NCBI GenBank assembly: GCA_021323595.1 | Contig: JAJPKR010000006.1 | Span: forward strand, 62,001 to 126,000 | Length of the DNA stretch: 64,000 bases | Direction of reading: 5' to 3' | Origin: Terriglobia bacterium | GTDB lineage: Bacteria > Acidobacteriota > Terriglobia > Terriglobales > SCQP01 | Shown: in pieces, positions 41,799 to 49,236 of the stretch | Position numbering within the stretch: position 1 is the stretch's first letter | Layout: every line of letters starts with the position of its first letter | Notes under the pieces: model-generated | Databases searched by the model: none | What the model saw: only the letters and a program-made list of their open reading frames with translations | Told to the model about the DNA's origin: nothing | Translations under genes and position numbers: made by a program

Positions 41799-43276
41799 GA
41801 TCGCCCCTAAGGGCCTCCATTCTTCTGGGCGGCGGCTCGGCTCTCTCGATTTTGGCGGCGGTAGTATCGGCCAAGGCGTGGGCGTTGATCCTCGGCCCCG
41901 GCGGCTATGGCCAGCTCGCCCTTTGGCAAGCTTTAGTCAAACTCACCGGCCTGATCGCCGGCCTCGGCATCGGAACCGGGATCGTCCGCTTCGGCTCGGG
42001 GTTGGTGAATCAGCGGCCCGACGGGCTGGCGCATTGGCGCCGTGCCGCTTGGGCGCTGGCGTTTGCCCTGGGCGGAGCTGCAGCGGCCTTGATGATCGTG
42101 TTCCGCCGGCCGTTGGCCGGGGCGGCGCTGCCCGGCTCCCCCCTCGCGAGCGCCATGCCCTGGGCGGCGGTGGCCACGCTTGCCACCGTCGTCTATGGTG
42201 CGCAGACGGGCATCTTGAACGCCTACCATCACGTCGGCGCTCTTGCGAAAATCACTGCGCTGGGAAGCTGGGCCGGTGCGATTACCGGCATCGCCATTGT
42301 CGCCGTCTGGCGCGAAGCGGGCATTCCCGCGGCGGTCTTGGCCGGGGCTGGCGCCTATTGCTTGGTCGCCCAGTTGTACCTGCGCCGGCGGCTGCCGGCG
42401 GCGCGCGCGGAGTGGTCTTGGCAGGCGACCGCCGCTGCCATGCGCAGCTTACTCCGCTTCGGACTTCCCTACACCCTGGCGATGGCCGCAGGCACCGGCG
42501 CGCAGTTGGCCATGCCCTTTGTCGTGCTCTGGGCCCTGGGCACGGAGTCGGTGGGCTTCTACCGCGCCGCCTCGGCAATCGCGGTTTCGTATTTGACATT
42601 GGTGCTGACGGCGCTCGCCCAGGATTACTTTCCCCGGCTGTCAGCAGTTCGCGAAGACGCCTCGGCGCTGGTGGCGATCATTAATGAGCAGAACCGGGTA
42701 ATCCTGCTTCTCGCGCTGCCGCTGATCCTGCTGATGCTGGCGGTCGCGCCCCTGCTCATGCCGCTGCTGTATTCCGGCCGATTCGCCCCCGCCATCGTCG
42801 TCCTGGAGTGGCAACTGGCGGGTGACGTGCTCAAGGTTGCGAGCTGGATCATGAGCTTCGCGATCCTCGCGCGCTGCAAGCCGAGCTGGTTCTTGTTGAC
42901 GGAATTCGTGGGTGGCGCGGGCTTGCTGGCCAGCGGCTGGCTCGGCATGCGCTGGCTGGGCCTGGTGGGGGTTGGCTTGGCGTTTCCTGCAACCTACGCC
43001 TTGTACTATATGGTTTGTCATCTCTTGATCCGCCGCTCGGTCAAGCTGGTCTGGACGCCGTTCAACGTCCGCCTTTTGGTTCTCGGACTAGCCGCAGTGC
43101 TCGCAGTGGAGCTTGTCCCGCAGGTCCTCGGCCCAGCCTGGCGGACCCCGCTCGCTGCCTGCTTGACCGTGGCCGCGTTCGGCGTCTCGCTGCGTTTCTT
43201 GCCCGCTGGCGGCGCGCCTGCGGGGTGGCGGGGCTGGGCGCGGACGCTCGCCTTGCGCCAATTTCGCGGAAACTGA
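41795..43276 (+). CDS. wzx: Wzx-type lipid-linked oligosaccharide flippase
   Basis: The 493-residue inner-membrane protein has about 13-14 hydrophobic segments, with the MATE/PST-like opening RASILLGGGSALSILAAV and the early GPGGYGQLALWQALVKL. The second half repeats the pattern with LRFGLPYTLAMAAGTGAQ. It should move the undecaprenyl-linked repeat unit across the membrane for polymerisation. The start overlaps the aminotransferase stop by 4 nt (ATGA). A gap of 115 nt follows, without a recognisable terminator, before the FkbH-like gene. Confidence 0.9.
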   Translation: MRSPLRASILLGGGSALSILAAVVSAKAWALILGPGGYGQLALWQALVKLTGLIAGLGIGTGIVRFGSGLVNQRPDGLAHWRRAAWALAFALGGAAAALMIVFRRPLAGAALPGSPLASAMPWAAVATLATVVYGAQTGILNAYHHVGALAKITALGSWAGAITGIAIVAVWREAGIPAAVLAGAGAYCLVAQLYLRRRLPAARAEWSWQATAAAMRSLLRFGLPYTLAMAAGTGAQLAMPFVVLWALGTESVGFYRAASAIAVSYLTLVLTALAQDYFPRLSAVREDASALVAIINEQNRVILLLALPLILLMLAVAPLLMPLLYSGRFAPAIVVLEWQLAGDVLKVASWIMSFAILARCKPSWFLLTEFVGGAGLLASGWLGMRWLGLVGVGLAFPATYALYYMVCHLLIRRSVKLVWTPFNVRLLVLGLAAVLAVELVPQVLGPAWRTPLAACLTVAAFGVSLRFLPAGGAPAGWRGWARTLALRQFRGN

Positions 43277-43391
43277 GGTTGCTGACTCGCAGCGGAGAAA
43301 CTCCCAGGGCATTTCCGGAAGGCCGGCCCCAGGCCTGCTGTCCCACGGCAGCCGCCGCCGTCTGCTGCGCCGGCGCGAGTTCTCATTTGCC

Positions 43392-45080
43392 ATGCAAGCG
43401 TTCGAGATTGCGTTAAGCCGCGCTCAGTGGCAGCCGGTTCTCTTCGCCGACCGGCCGACCCGCTTTTCGCTCCTCAAACTGCGGCCGACCTGGCCGCTCG
43501 CGCCGGTGGTGATTCGCGTTCACCGCAATCACGCTTTCGAGCACGTGGGCGACGCCAGCGTGCCCTGGTTTGCCTGGTGGGGTCGCGCGCCGAAGTTCCT
43601 GTATAGCGATTACGACGATTCGCTGTCTTTCGCGGTCGCTGAGGACACCAGCGCGCATCTTGAGGTGATCTGGCTCGACCTGGGAAGGTATCACGAGCGG
43701 TCAGATGGCGCGTCGCTTCACGACTGGATCGCCGAGCGCATCGCCGCCTTGCGCGCAAGGCTGACCGCGCCGATACTTTTCATTCCCGTCGGTGCGCACG
43801 ACGCGGACTATCCGGGCCTTGCCGGCGCGGTTTCTCGAACGCCGGGCGCCCGAATGGCCGATCTCCGCCCGCTCCAGGCCGAGCTCGGCGCGGATTTTTT
43901 CGACACGCGCGCGGCTCTTCACAGCGGCACGAACCTGAGCGACGCGGCCTGCATTCTTGTCGCACGCGAGTTGGCTTGCCGCTGGGCGCCCGCCCTGCTG
44001 CGGCCGCGGATCAAGGCCGTGGCCTTGGATCTCGATCAGACTCTCTTCGCCGGGGTCTTGGGCGAGGATCATCACGCGGTCCATCTCACCGCTGAACACG
44101 CGGCGCTTCAGCGACGGCTTGCGGAATTCCGAAGCCAAGGTATCTTTCTCGCCCTGGTCTCGCGCAACGATCTCGCCGACGTCCGCCGGTTGTTCGAGCA
44201 CCGTTCCGACTTTCCCCTCCAATGGGATCATTTTTCCGCCGCCGCAATCGGCTGGCAAGATAAGGCCGAGAGCCTCCGGCAGGTGGCCCGCACGCTGAAT
44301 ATTGGCGAAGACGCGATCCTGTTCGTGGATGACAACGCCGGTGAGATCGCGAACGCCGCCGGCCAATTGCCGGGGTTGGCGACCCTCCATGCCCAGGAAG
44401 ACGCGAGCATGACGCGGCGCGCGCTTGAGTACTACCCAGGGCTTTGGTCATGGGGCGACCAAGAGGCCGACAATCTGCGCATCGCTGATCTCGCGGCGAG
44501 CCAAAAACGGCTGCAGATGGCAGCCGAACTCTCGGACCCGGCTGAATACCTCCGGTCCCTGGGTGTGGAGCTGAAGATCGAGGTCAGCCCGGCGCGCAGC
44601 CTGGTGCGATGCCACCAGCTTTCCCAGAAGACTAATCAGTTCAACTTGAACCTCCAGCGCCTGTCCGAGGCGGCCCTGGCTGAGGCTCTGGGCTCGCGCG
44701 ACAGCCGCGTCGTCCTCATCAGCCTCGCCGACCGCCTGGCCGACAGCGGTCCCGTGGGCCTGCTCGTGGCCCAGCGCGAGGGCGATGCGCTCGTCATTTC
44801 GGAATTGGCGATAAGCTGTCGGGCGCTCGGCCGCCGGCTGGAAGACCTGATGGTGGCCGAGGCCGTGCACGCGGTCTTGGCCGAGCTGCCGGCCTCCAGG
44901 GTGGAGTTCCTCCACCGGACGGGGCCCCGCAACGCGCCCGCCCGGGATTGGCTCATGCGCTTCGCCGGCCCCCTGCCCGACGAGGGCCGGGCCCCCGTCG
45001 GGGATGAATTCATGAAAGTGACGGCGCGCGCTTATCCAGTGACCGTTACCGTGAAATCCGATGAACGATCAAACGATTGA
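43392..45080 (+). CDS. FkbH-like HAD-IIIC family protein
   Basis: The 562-residue protein has an N-terminal SGNH-like segment of about 200 residues. A HAD-IIIC domain follows with the catalytic motif LDLDQTLFAGVLGED, Asp213 and Asp215. Later motifs are LVSRNDLADV and ILFVDDNAGE. A GNAT-like C-terminal part (about 390-560) contains CHQLSQKTNQFNLNLQR, typical of FkbH. FkbH proteins dephosphorylate 1,3-bisphosphoglycerate and load the glyceryl group onto an acyl carrier protein. The ACP gene overlaps its 3' end by 20 nt, so the pair is clearly functional together. In a polysaccharide locus this suggests transfer of a glyceryl or related hydroxyacyl group to an amino sugar. Confidence 0.88.
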   Translation: MQAFEIALSRAQWQPVLFADRPTRFSLLKLRPTWPLAPVVIRVHRNHAFEHVGDASVPWFAWWGRAPKFLYSDYDDSLSFAVAEDTSAHLEVIWLDLGRYHERSDGASLHDWIAERIAALRARLTAPILFIPVGAHDADYPGLAGAVSRTPGARMADLRPLQAELGADFFDTRAALHSGTNLSDAACILVARELACRWAPALLRPRIKAVALDLDQTLFAGVLGEDHHAVHLTAEHAALQRRLAEFRSQGIFLALVSRNDLADVRRLFEHRSDFPLQWDHFSAAAIGWQDKAESLRQVARTLNIGEDAILFVDDNAGEIANAAGQLPGLATLHAQEDASMTRRALEYYPGLWSWGDQEADNLRIADLAASQKRLQMAAELSDPAEYLRSLGVELKIEVSPARSLVRCHQLSQKTNQFNLNLQRLSEAALAEALGSRDSRVVLISLADRLADSGPVGLLVAQREGDALVISELAISCRALGRRLEDLMVAEAVHAVLAELPASRVEFLHRTGPRNAPARDWLMRFAGPLPDEGRAPVGDEFMKVTARAYPVTVTVKSDERSND

Positions 45081-45297
45081 AGGAGCGGTGGCGGAAATTT
45101 GCGCCGCGGTCCTAGGCCGTCCGGTGGGCAGCGGCGCCAGCCGCGCCACCGAGGCCGGCTGGGACTCCCTGAAACATATCCAAATTATCTTCGCCGTCGA
45201 GGCGCACTTCGGCGTCCGATTCACTGAAGAGGAAATACCGACCATGGACTCCGTCGCCCGCCTCACCGAATATTTGGGGCAACGACGTGGATCATGA
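45061..45297 (+). CDS. acyl carrier protein
   Basis: The 78-residue protein is a stand-alone ACP with the phosphopantetheine site Ser36 in AGWDSLKHIQIIFAVE. This is the GWDSLxH variant usual for ACPs paired with FkbH-like proteins rather than the DSLD of fatty-acid ACP. It overlaps the FkbH-like gene by 20 nt and the following GNAT gene by 11 nt, which implies equimolar coupled expression. The likely cargo is a glyceryl or other short acyl thioester. Confidence 0.92.
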   Translation: MNDQTIEGAVAEICAAVLGRPVGSGASRATEAGWDSLKHIQIIFAVEAHFGVRFTEEEIPTMDSVARLTEYLGQRRGS

Positions 45298-45880
45298 CCT
45301 GCGCCTCGAGGGCTACGCGTTCACCCTGCGCCCCGTCCAGCTCGAGGACGCTGCGTTCATCGTGGATCTGCGGACGAGCGATCCTCAGCGCGTGCGCTAC
45401 CTGCATGCCGTGCCCCGGGACGCCGAGCTGCAGCGCCAGTGGCTGGCACGCTACTTCGAGCGCGCCGGCGACTACTACTGGGTCTTGGAGCGGCGACACG
45501 GCCACGGAGAGCCCGAAGGCCTTGTGGGAATCTACGACCTCGACCCGGACCGGCGCTGCGCGGTGTGGGGCCGTTGGGTGCTACGCCCCGGCTCTTTGGC
45601 GGCGCCGGAGTGCGCGCTTCTGATCTATCGGGCCGCCTTTGAGCTGCTCCAGCTTGACATGGTCTATAGTCTCACGGCCGCTGACAATGTACGCGTTCTA
45701 TCCTTCCACGAGTCGTGCGGTTTGCAGCGGGGAGAAACGCTGCCCAACTACTTTGATCTTGATAGTGGCCCACAACACGCGGTCAAGCACATTTGCACCA
45801 AGGAATCGTGGCCGGCAATTCGGGAACGGCTGGCGGAGCAAGCCCAGCGCATCGCCGCCCGCATCGCGCCACCCAAATGA
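45287..45880 (+). CDS. GNAT acyltransferase (RimJ/RimL-like) of the ACP module
   Basis: The 197-residue protein has the RimJ/RimL-type opening FTLRPVQLEDAAFIVDLR. The central stretch is LVGIYDLDPDRRCAVWGRWVLRP. Helix LIYRAAFELLQLDMVYSLTAADNVRVLSFHESCGL corresponds to the late GNAT motif. The classic Q/R-x2-G-x-G/A loop is not clear, so the acyl donor may be acyl-ACP rather than acetyl-CoA. The GTG at 45287 overlaps the ACP stop by 11 nt; its own stop overlaps the next ATG (ATGA). It probably moves the ACP-bound acyl group to the amino sugar made by the FdtA/FdtB pair. The acceptor is inferred. Confidence 0.75.
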   Translation: MDHDLRLEGYAFTLRPVQLEDAAFIVDLRTSDPQRVRYLHAVPRDAELQRQWLARYFERAGDYYWVLERRHGHGEPEGLVGIYDLDPDRRCAVWGRWVLRPGSLAAPECALLIYRAAFELLQLDMVYSLTAADNVRVLSFHESCGLQRGETLPNYFDLDSGPQHAVKHICTKESWPAIRERLAEQAQRIAARIAPPK

Positions 45881-46272
45881 ACCTGCTCTTTCACCATATC
45901 GCCGTCGCTTGCCGCGAGCTCGACGACGAGACCAGAACTCTGTCGGCTCTTGGCTACCAGCGCGAAGGCCCCGATTTTACCGATCCGGTCCAGGGCATAG
46001 CCGGGCGCTTCCTGGTCGGCGCCGGGCCGCGGCTGGAGCTGCTGGCTCCTCTTTCCGAGACGGGCGTGCTGCGCCCGTGGTTAAACGCAGGCGTCAAGCT
46101 TTATCACCTCGCCTATGAAACGCGCGATGTGACTGCCGCCATCGCGGACCTCCGGGCTCAAGGCGCCCGACTGATCGTCCCTCCCACGGCGGCGGTGGCC
46201 TTCAGCGGGTGCAAGATCGCGTTTCTCATGTTGCCAAATCTGCCTCTGAGCGAAAAAATCGCTCTGCCTTAA
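45877..46272 (+). CDS. VOC superfamily (glyoxalase/epimerase-like) protein
   Basis: The 131-residue protein has the VOC pattern with putative metal ligands. It shows LFHHIAVACRELDD at the N terminus, LELLAPL at about 50 and KLYHLAYETRDV at about 73-84. It resembles methylmalonyl-CoA epimerase-like VOC proteins that often accompany FkbH/ACP genes in O-antigen clusters, as far as I recall. It could act on the acyl-ACP or keto-sugar intermediate. The ATGA overlap with the GNAT gene makes it the fourth member of a coupled FkbH-ACP-GNAT-VOC unit. No specific reaction can be assigned. Confidence 0.75.
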   Translation: MNLLFHHIAVACRELDDETRTLSALGYQREGPDFTDPVQGIAGRFLVGAGPRLELLAPLSETGVLRPWLNAGVKLYHLAYETRDVTAAIADLRAQGARLIVPPTAAVAFSGCKIAFLMLPNLPLSEKIALP

Positions 46273-46305
46273 CCGGTTGTGCGCCGGCGGTGGGGCAAAA
46301 GGCTG

Positions 46306-46370
46306 TCGCTGCCGGGGCTCCGAGCGGGTCTGAACGAGGCGCCCAAAACCCGCGATAGCTCCGGCAGCGA
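46306..46370 (+). promoter_or_regulatory. large two-tier intergenic stem-loop
   Basis: The 124-nt gap between the VOC and methyltransferase genes contains a 14-bp outer stem (46306-46319 with 46357-46370, core TCGCTGCCGG/CCGGCAGCGA, one G-U pair). An inner 6-bp stem GCGGGT/ACCCGC lies at 46324-46329 and 46348-46353. There is no T-run. It may be an mRNA processing or stability element, or a target for the NusG-like antiterminator. The methyltransferase ATG with its AAGGA site lies 26 nt downstream. Confidence 0.45.
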
Positions 46371-46396
46371 TCGGAACCAGCCGGAAGGAACGACAA

Positions 46397-47164
46397 ATGA
46401 GCACCGCTGAAGAAAAGGCGAGAGTTCGGGAACTGGCGGGTTTCTACCGAAGCGGCCAGCTCGATGTTGACCGCAAGTTGATCCGTTACCGGTTTCACGC
46501 GCTGCAGCCTCATTTCCGCCCGGGCGCGTTTCTGGAACTCGGTTCCGGCGATGGGGAGATGACCGCCCTGCTGACGGGGGTGGCGCAGCATCTGGTGGTA
46601 GTCGACGGGTCGCCCGAACTATTGGCCGAACTCCCCGACGCGCCCAACCTCCAGAAGATCTGCGCGCTGTTCGAAGAATTCGAGCCGGGGATGCGGTTCA
46701 ACACGGTCATTGCCGACCACGTGCTCGAACACGTGCTGGACCCCGTCGCGCTTTTGAAGCGGGCGGCAAATTGGGTGGCCCCGGGTGGCCGCCTGTTGGT
46801 CGGCGTTCCTAACGCCTTGTCAGTGCATCGGCTCGCCGCCGTGAAAATGGGACTGCTGAGCCACCCCGCCGCGTTGAACGACCGGGATCGCGCGCTCGGC
46901 CATCGGCGCGTTTACACTCTTGCCGAGCTCAGGCGCGATTTGGTGGAAGCCGGTTTGACCATTGCCGCAACCGGCGGGGTTTTTCTCAAGCCCCTATCCC
47001 ACGCCCAAATGCAGGAGCATTGGACCGACGCTATGCTCGCCGCCTTCTTTGAGCTGGGCGCGGAGTTTCCTCAGAACGCCGCCGAAATTTACGCGGCCTG
47101 CGAACCCCCTTCAACGATGCCAACTGTAAATCGCCAAGTCACCGACCGCCCGCAATGTAGGTGA
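46397..47164 (+). CDS. class I SAM-dependent methyltransferase
   Basis: The 255-residue protein has SAM motif I FLELGSGDGEMTALL (about 41-55), the acidic residue after strand 2 in LVVVDGSPELL, and motif IV IADHVLEHVLDP (about 108-119). GGRLLVGVPN follows, and the sequence then includes SVHRLAAVKMGLL. This is the methyltransf_11/23 pattern common in polysaccharide loci, where such enzymes methylate sugar hydroxyls or acyl groups. It has AAGGA 7 nt before the ATG and follows the structured intergenic element. Substrate unknown. Confidence 0.85.
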   Translation: MSTAEEKARVRELAGFYRSGQLDVDRKLIRYRFHALQPHFRPGAFLELGSGDGEMTALLTGVAQHLVVVDGSPELLAELPDAPNLQKICALFEEFEPGMRFNTVIADHVLEHVLDPVALLKRAANWVAPGGRLLVGVPNALSVHRLAAVKMGLLSHPAALNDRDRALGHRRVYTLAELRRDLVEAGLTIAATGGVFLKPLSHAQMQEHWTDAMLAAFFELGAEFPQNAAEIYAACEPPSTMPTVNRQVTDRPQCR

Positions 47165-47200
47165 GCCGGTCACCGACCGCGCAAACGAAAGGCCTCTACG

Positions 47201-48181
47201 ATGGACGCACACCAGGGGGCGGTCGGCTCAGAGCCGGCGGCGCCCTCGGCCAGCACCGTGACGGTCGCGGTGCTCGTTTTCAACCAGGCCCGGTTTGTCG
47301 CTGAATGCCTAGACAGCGTCGCCGAATCGGCCTACCCGCTGCTAGAAATTTTAATAGTGGATGACGCCTCGACGGACACCTCCGTTGCGAAGGTCCAGAG
47401 CTGGCGGAATGATCATCCTCAGATCCCCACGCGCCTCATCGCCCGCCCGTCGAACGTCGGCGTGCCCGCCAACCTAAACGCTGCCCTCCGCGGCGCGCAA
47501 GGCAGATACGTCGCCCTGGTCGCCGGGGACGACCGACTTCTGCCAGGCGGGATCGCTTGCAGGGTACGGTACCTCGAATCCAACCCGGACGCCCTTGCCT
47601 GTTTCGCCGACTGTCGCGTCATAAACGACCGCGGAGAAACCCTCTTTCCCAGCGGTATCGAGGGTCTCTACCGATCCCACGGCATGAGGAAGCGCTACTT
47701 GCTTTCCCGGAAACTGGTTCTACCCTCCGTAGTGCGCCACTGGGCGGTGCCTGGGCCCGTCCTGATGCTGCGGCGGGGTGCCCTCGACGCGGTCGGCGCC
47801 TTCGACGAGACGATTCCGTTCGGCGAGGACCGCGACATCTACCTGCGCCTGGCGGCCAAGGGCCGCCTAGGATTTGTGGACGAGGTCGTAGCAGAGTACC
47901 GAGTCCACGACGCAAGTGCGCTCCGCGTCCGAACCCGCCAGGTCGCATCCTCCGAGGCGCGAGTAGCCGCCCGGCACGCCCGCGGCTTGAGAGGCATGAA
48001 TCGGCTCTTCCTAACCGCGCAAGCAGCCAAACTGCGCGCGAGCGCACGCGGACGCTACGATCCCGCCAACATTCTGCTGAAGCTCGCCCTGAGCTCGCTC
48101 CGGACCCTCAGCGCCCTCACGCTCGACCTCCGCTGGCGCGCCGAGCGGCTCCGGCGCCGATCACGCCCCGCGGGCCGGTAG
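47201..48181 (+). CDS. GT2 family glycosyltransferase
   Basis: The 326-residue protein has a GT-A fold. The N-terminal part is TVAVLVFNQARFVAECLDSV, then the nucleotide-binding ILIVDDASTDTS. The DXD-like metal site is in ALVAGDDRLLPGG, and the acceptor motif FGEDRDIYLRLAAKG (about 205-219) corresponds to the ED of GT2 enzymes. The C terminus is basic, suggesting membrane association without transmembrane segments. It adds one sugar of the repeat unit. It lies 36 nt after the methyltransferase gene. Confidence 0.88.
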   Translation: MDAHQGAVGSEPAAPSASTVTVAVLVFNQARFVAECLDSVAESAYPLLEILIVDDASTDTSVAKVQSWRNDHPQIPTRLIARPSNVGVPANLNAALRGAQGRYVALVAGDDRLLPGGIACRVRYLESNPDALACFADCRVINDRGETLFPSGIEGLYRSHGMRKRYLLSRKLVLPSVVRHWAVPGPVLMLRRGALDAVGAFDETIPFGEDRDIYLRLAAKGRLGFVDEVVAEYRVHDASALRVRTRQVASSEARVAARHARGLRGMNRLFLTAQAAKLRASARGRYDPANILLKLALSSLRTLSALTLDLRWRAERLRRRSRPAGR

Positions 48182-48286
48182 TCTGGGACAATCCGCACGC
48201 GCCCAGCACCCACACCGGGGGTAACAGGCTATAACACCAAAAAACTCCCAAGATCAAAAACAGAGTCGATCCTTTGCTGAGCAGCT

Positions 48287-48292
48287 TATAAA
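48287..48292 (+). promoter_or_regulatory. -10-like TATAAA in an AT-rich gap
   Basis: TATAAA ends 7 nt before the GTG at 48300, inside an unusually A-rich intergenic stretch (48230-48295). It may be an internal promoter that lets the second half of the polysaccharide locus be expressed separately. Confidence 0.4.
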
Positions 48293-48299
48293 CGCACCC

Positions 48300-49223
48300 G
48301 TGACCAACGAAACATACGCGGTTGTCCTCAATTGGCGAAATGCGGAAGACACAATCCGATGCCTGCGCTCGATACTTTCCCAGAGCTCGCCGCCGACTCG
48401 CGTGCTCTGTGTCGACAACGGTTCCGGCGACGGCTCCGCAGAACGAATATCCAACGCATGCGGCGCGGTGGACCTAGTGTGTCTAGACTCCAACCTCGGC
48501 TTCGCAGCCGGGAACAACCGAGGCATCTCGCGCGCAATAAACGCCGGGGCGCAGTTCGTTTGGCTTCTGAACAATGACGCCGTCGCAGCCCCCAACTGTT
48601 TGGAGAACATGGTCCGCGCGGCAGAGACCCAGCCTGACGTTGCGGCCGTCGGGTCGGTCATCCTGGACTACGAGGCGCCCAACCGTCTGCAGGAATGGGG
48701 CGGGGGCCGCTTCGACCCACTGCTCGGCCGCTGCCTGGCGCACAGGAAACCCGTTCCCCCAGCTAGGCTCGGCTATATAACCGGCGCAAGCCTGCTCCTC
48801 CGTGTGGAGGCGCTGCGAGCCCTGGGGCTGCTCGACGAATCGTTCTTCCTTTACGGAGAGGACGTCGAGTTGGGGCAACGTCTCCGGCGCGCGGGCTGGC
48901 GGCTGGACGTCGCGCACCAAGCGCTCGTTTGGCACAAGCGCGGCGTGTCCACGTCCAGCGAGCGCAAAGAATACTACCTCAACATGGCGGCAGTCCGCCT
49001 GCAGAAAGCCTACGCCCCAGTGGCGCCGCTCATGGCCGTCTGCGGCACGGTCAGCAGGGTCCTCCGCTTCGCCGCCCGAAATGATTGGCGGCGCGCCGCC
49101 GCGGCCGCTTCGGGCGCCTGGGCCGGCTGGCAGGCCAAAGACGTGGGCTCCGGGGTCCCAGCGGCGCCTCAGTCCGCTAGCGGCCCGTGCGCGAGCGCCC
49201 CAAGCGTGGCGGAGACGCCATAG
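48300..49223 (+). CDS. GT2 family glycosyltransferase (rhamnosyltransferase-like)
   Basis: The 307-residue protein starts with YAVVLNWRNAEDTIRCLRSI and VLCVDNGSGDGS. It continues with LGFAAGNNRGI (about 68-78) and the DXD-like VWLLNNDAVA. The acceptor block is GASLLLRVEALRALGLLDE plus FFLYGEDVELGQRLRRAGW (about 180-198). This set is typical of the WbbL/RfbN-like rhamnosyl- and galactofuranosyltransferase group. The start is the GTG at 48300, preceded by TATAAA. The C-terminal 40 residues are Ala/Pro/Ser-rich and poorly conserved-looking. Confidence 0.88.
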   Translation: MTNETYAVVLNWRNAEDTIRCLRSILSQSSPPTRVLCVDNGSGDGSAERISNACGAVDLVCLDSNLGFAAGNNRGISRAINAGAQFVWLLNNDAVAAPNCLENMVRAAETQPDVAAVGSVILDYEAPNRLQEWGGGRFDPLLGRCLAHRKPVPPARLGYITGASLLLRVEALRALGLLDESFFLYGEDVELGQRLRRAGWRLDVAHQALVWHKRGVSTSSERKEYYLNMAAVRLQKAYAPVAPLMAVCGTVSRVLRFAARNDWRRAAAAASGAWAGWQAKDVGSGVPAAPQSASGPCASAPSVAETP

Positions 49224-49236
49224 GTAGCAGGTCCCA

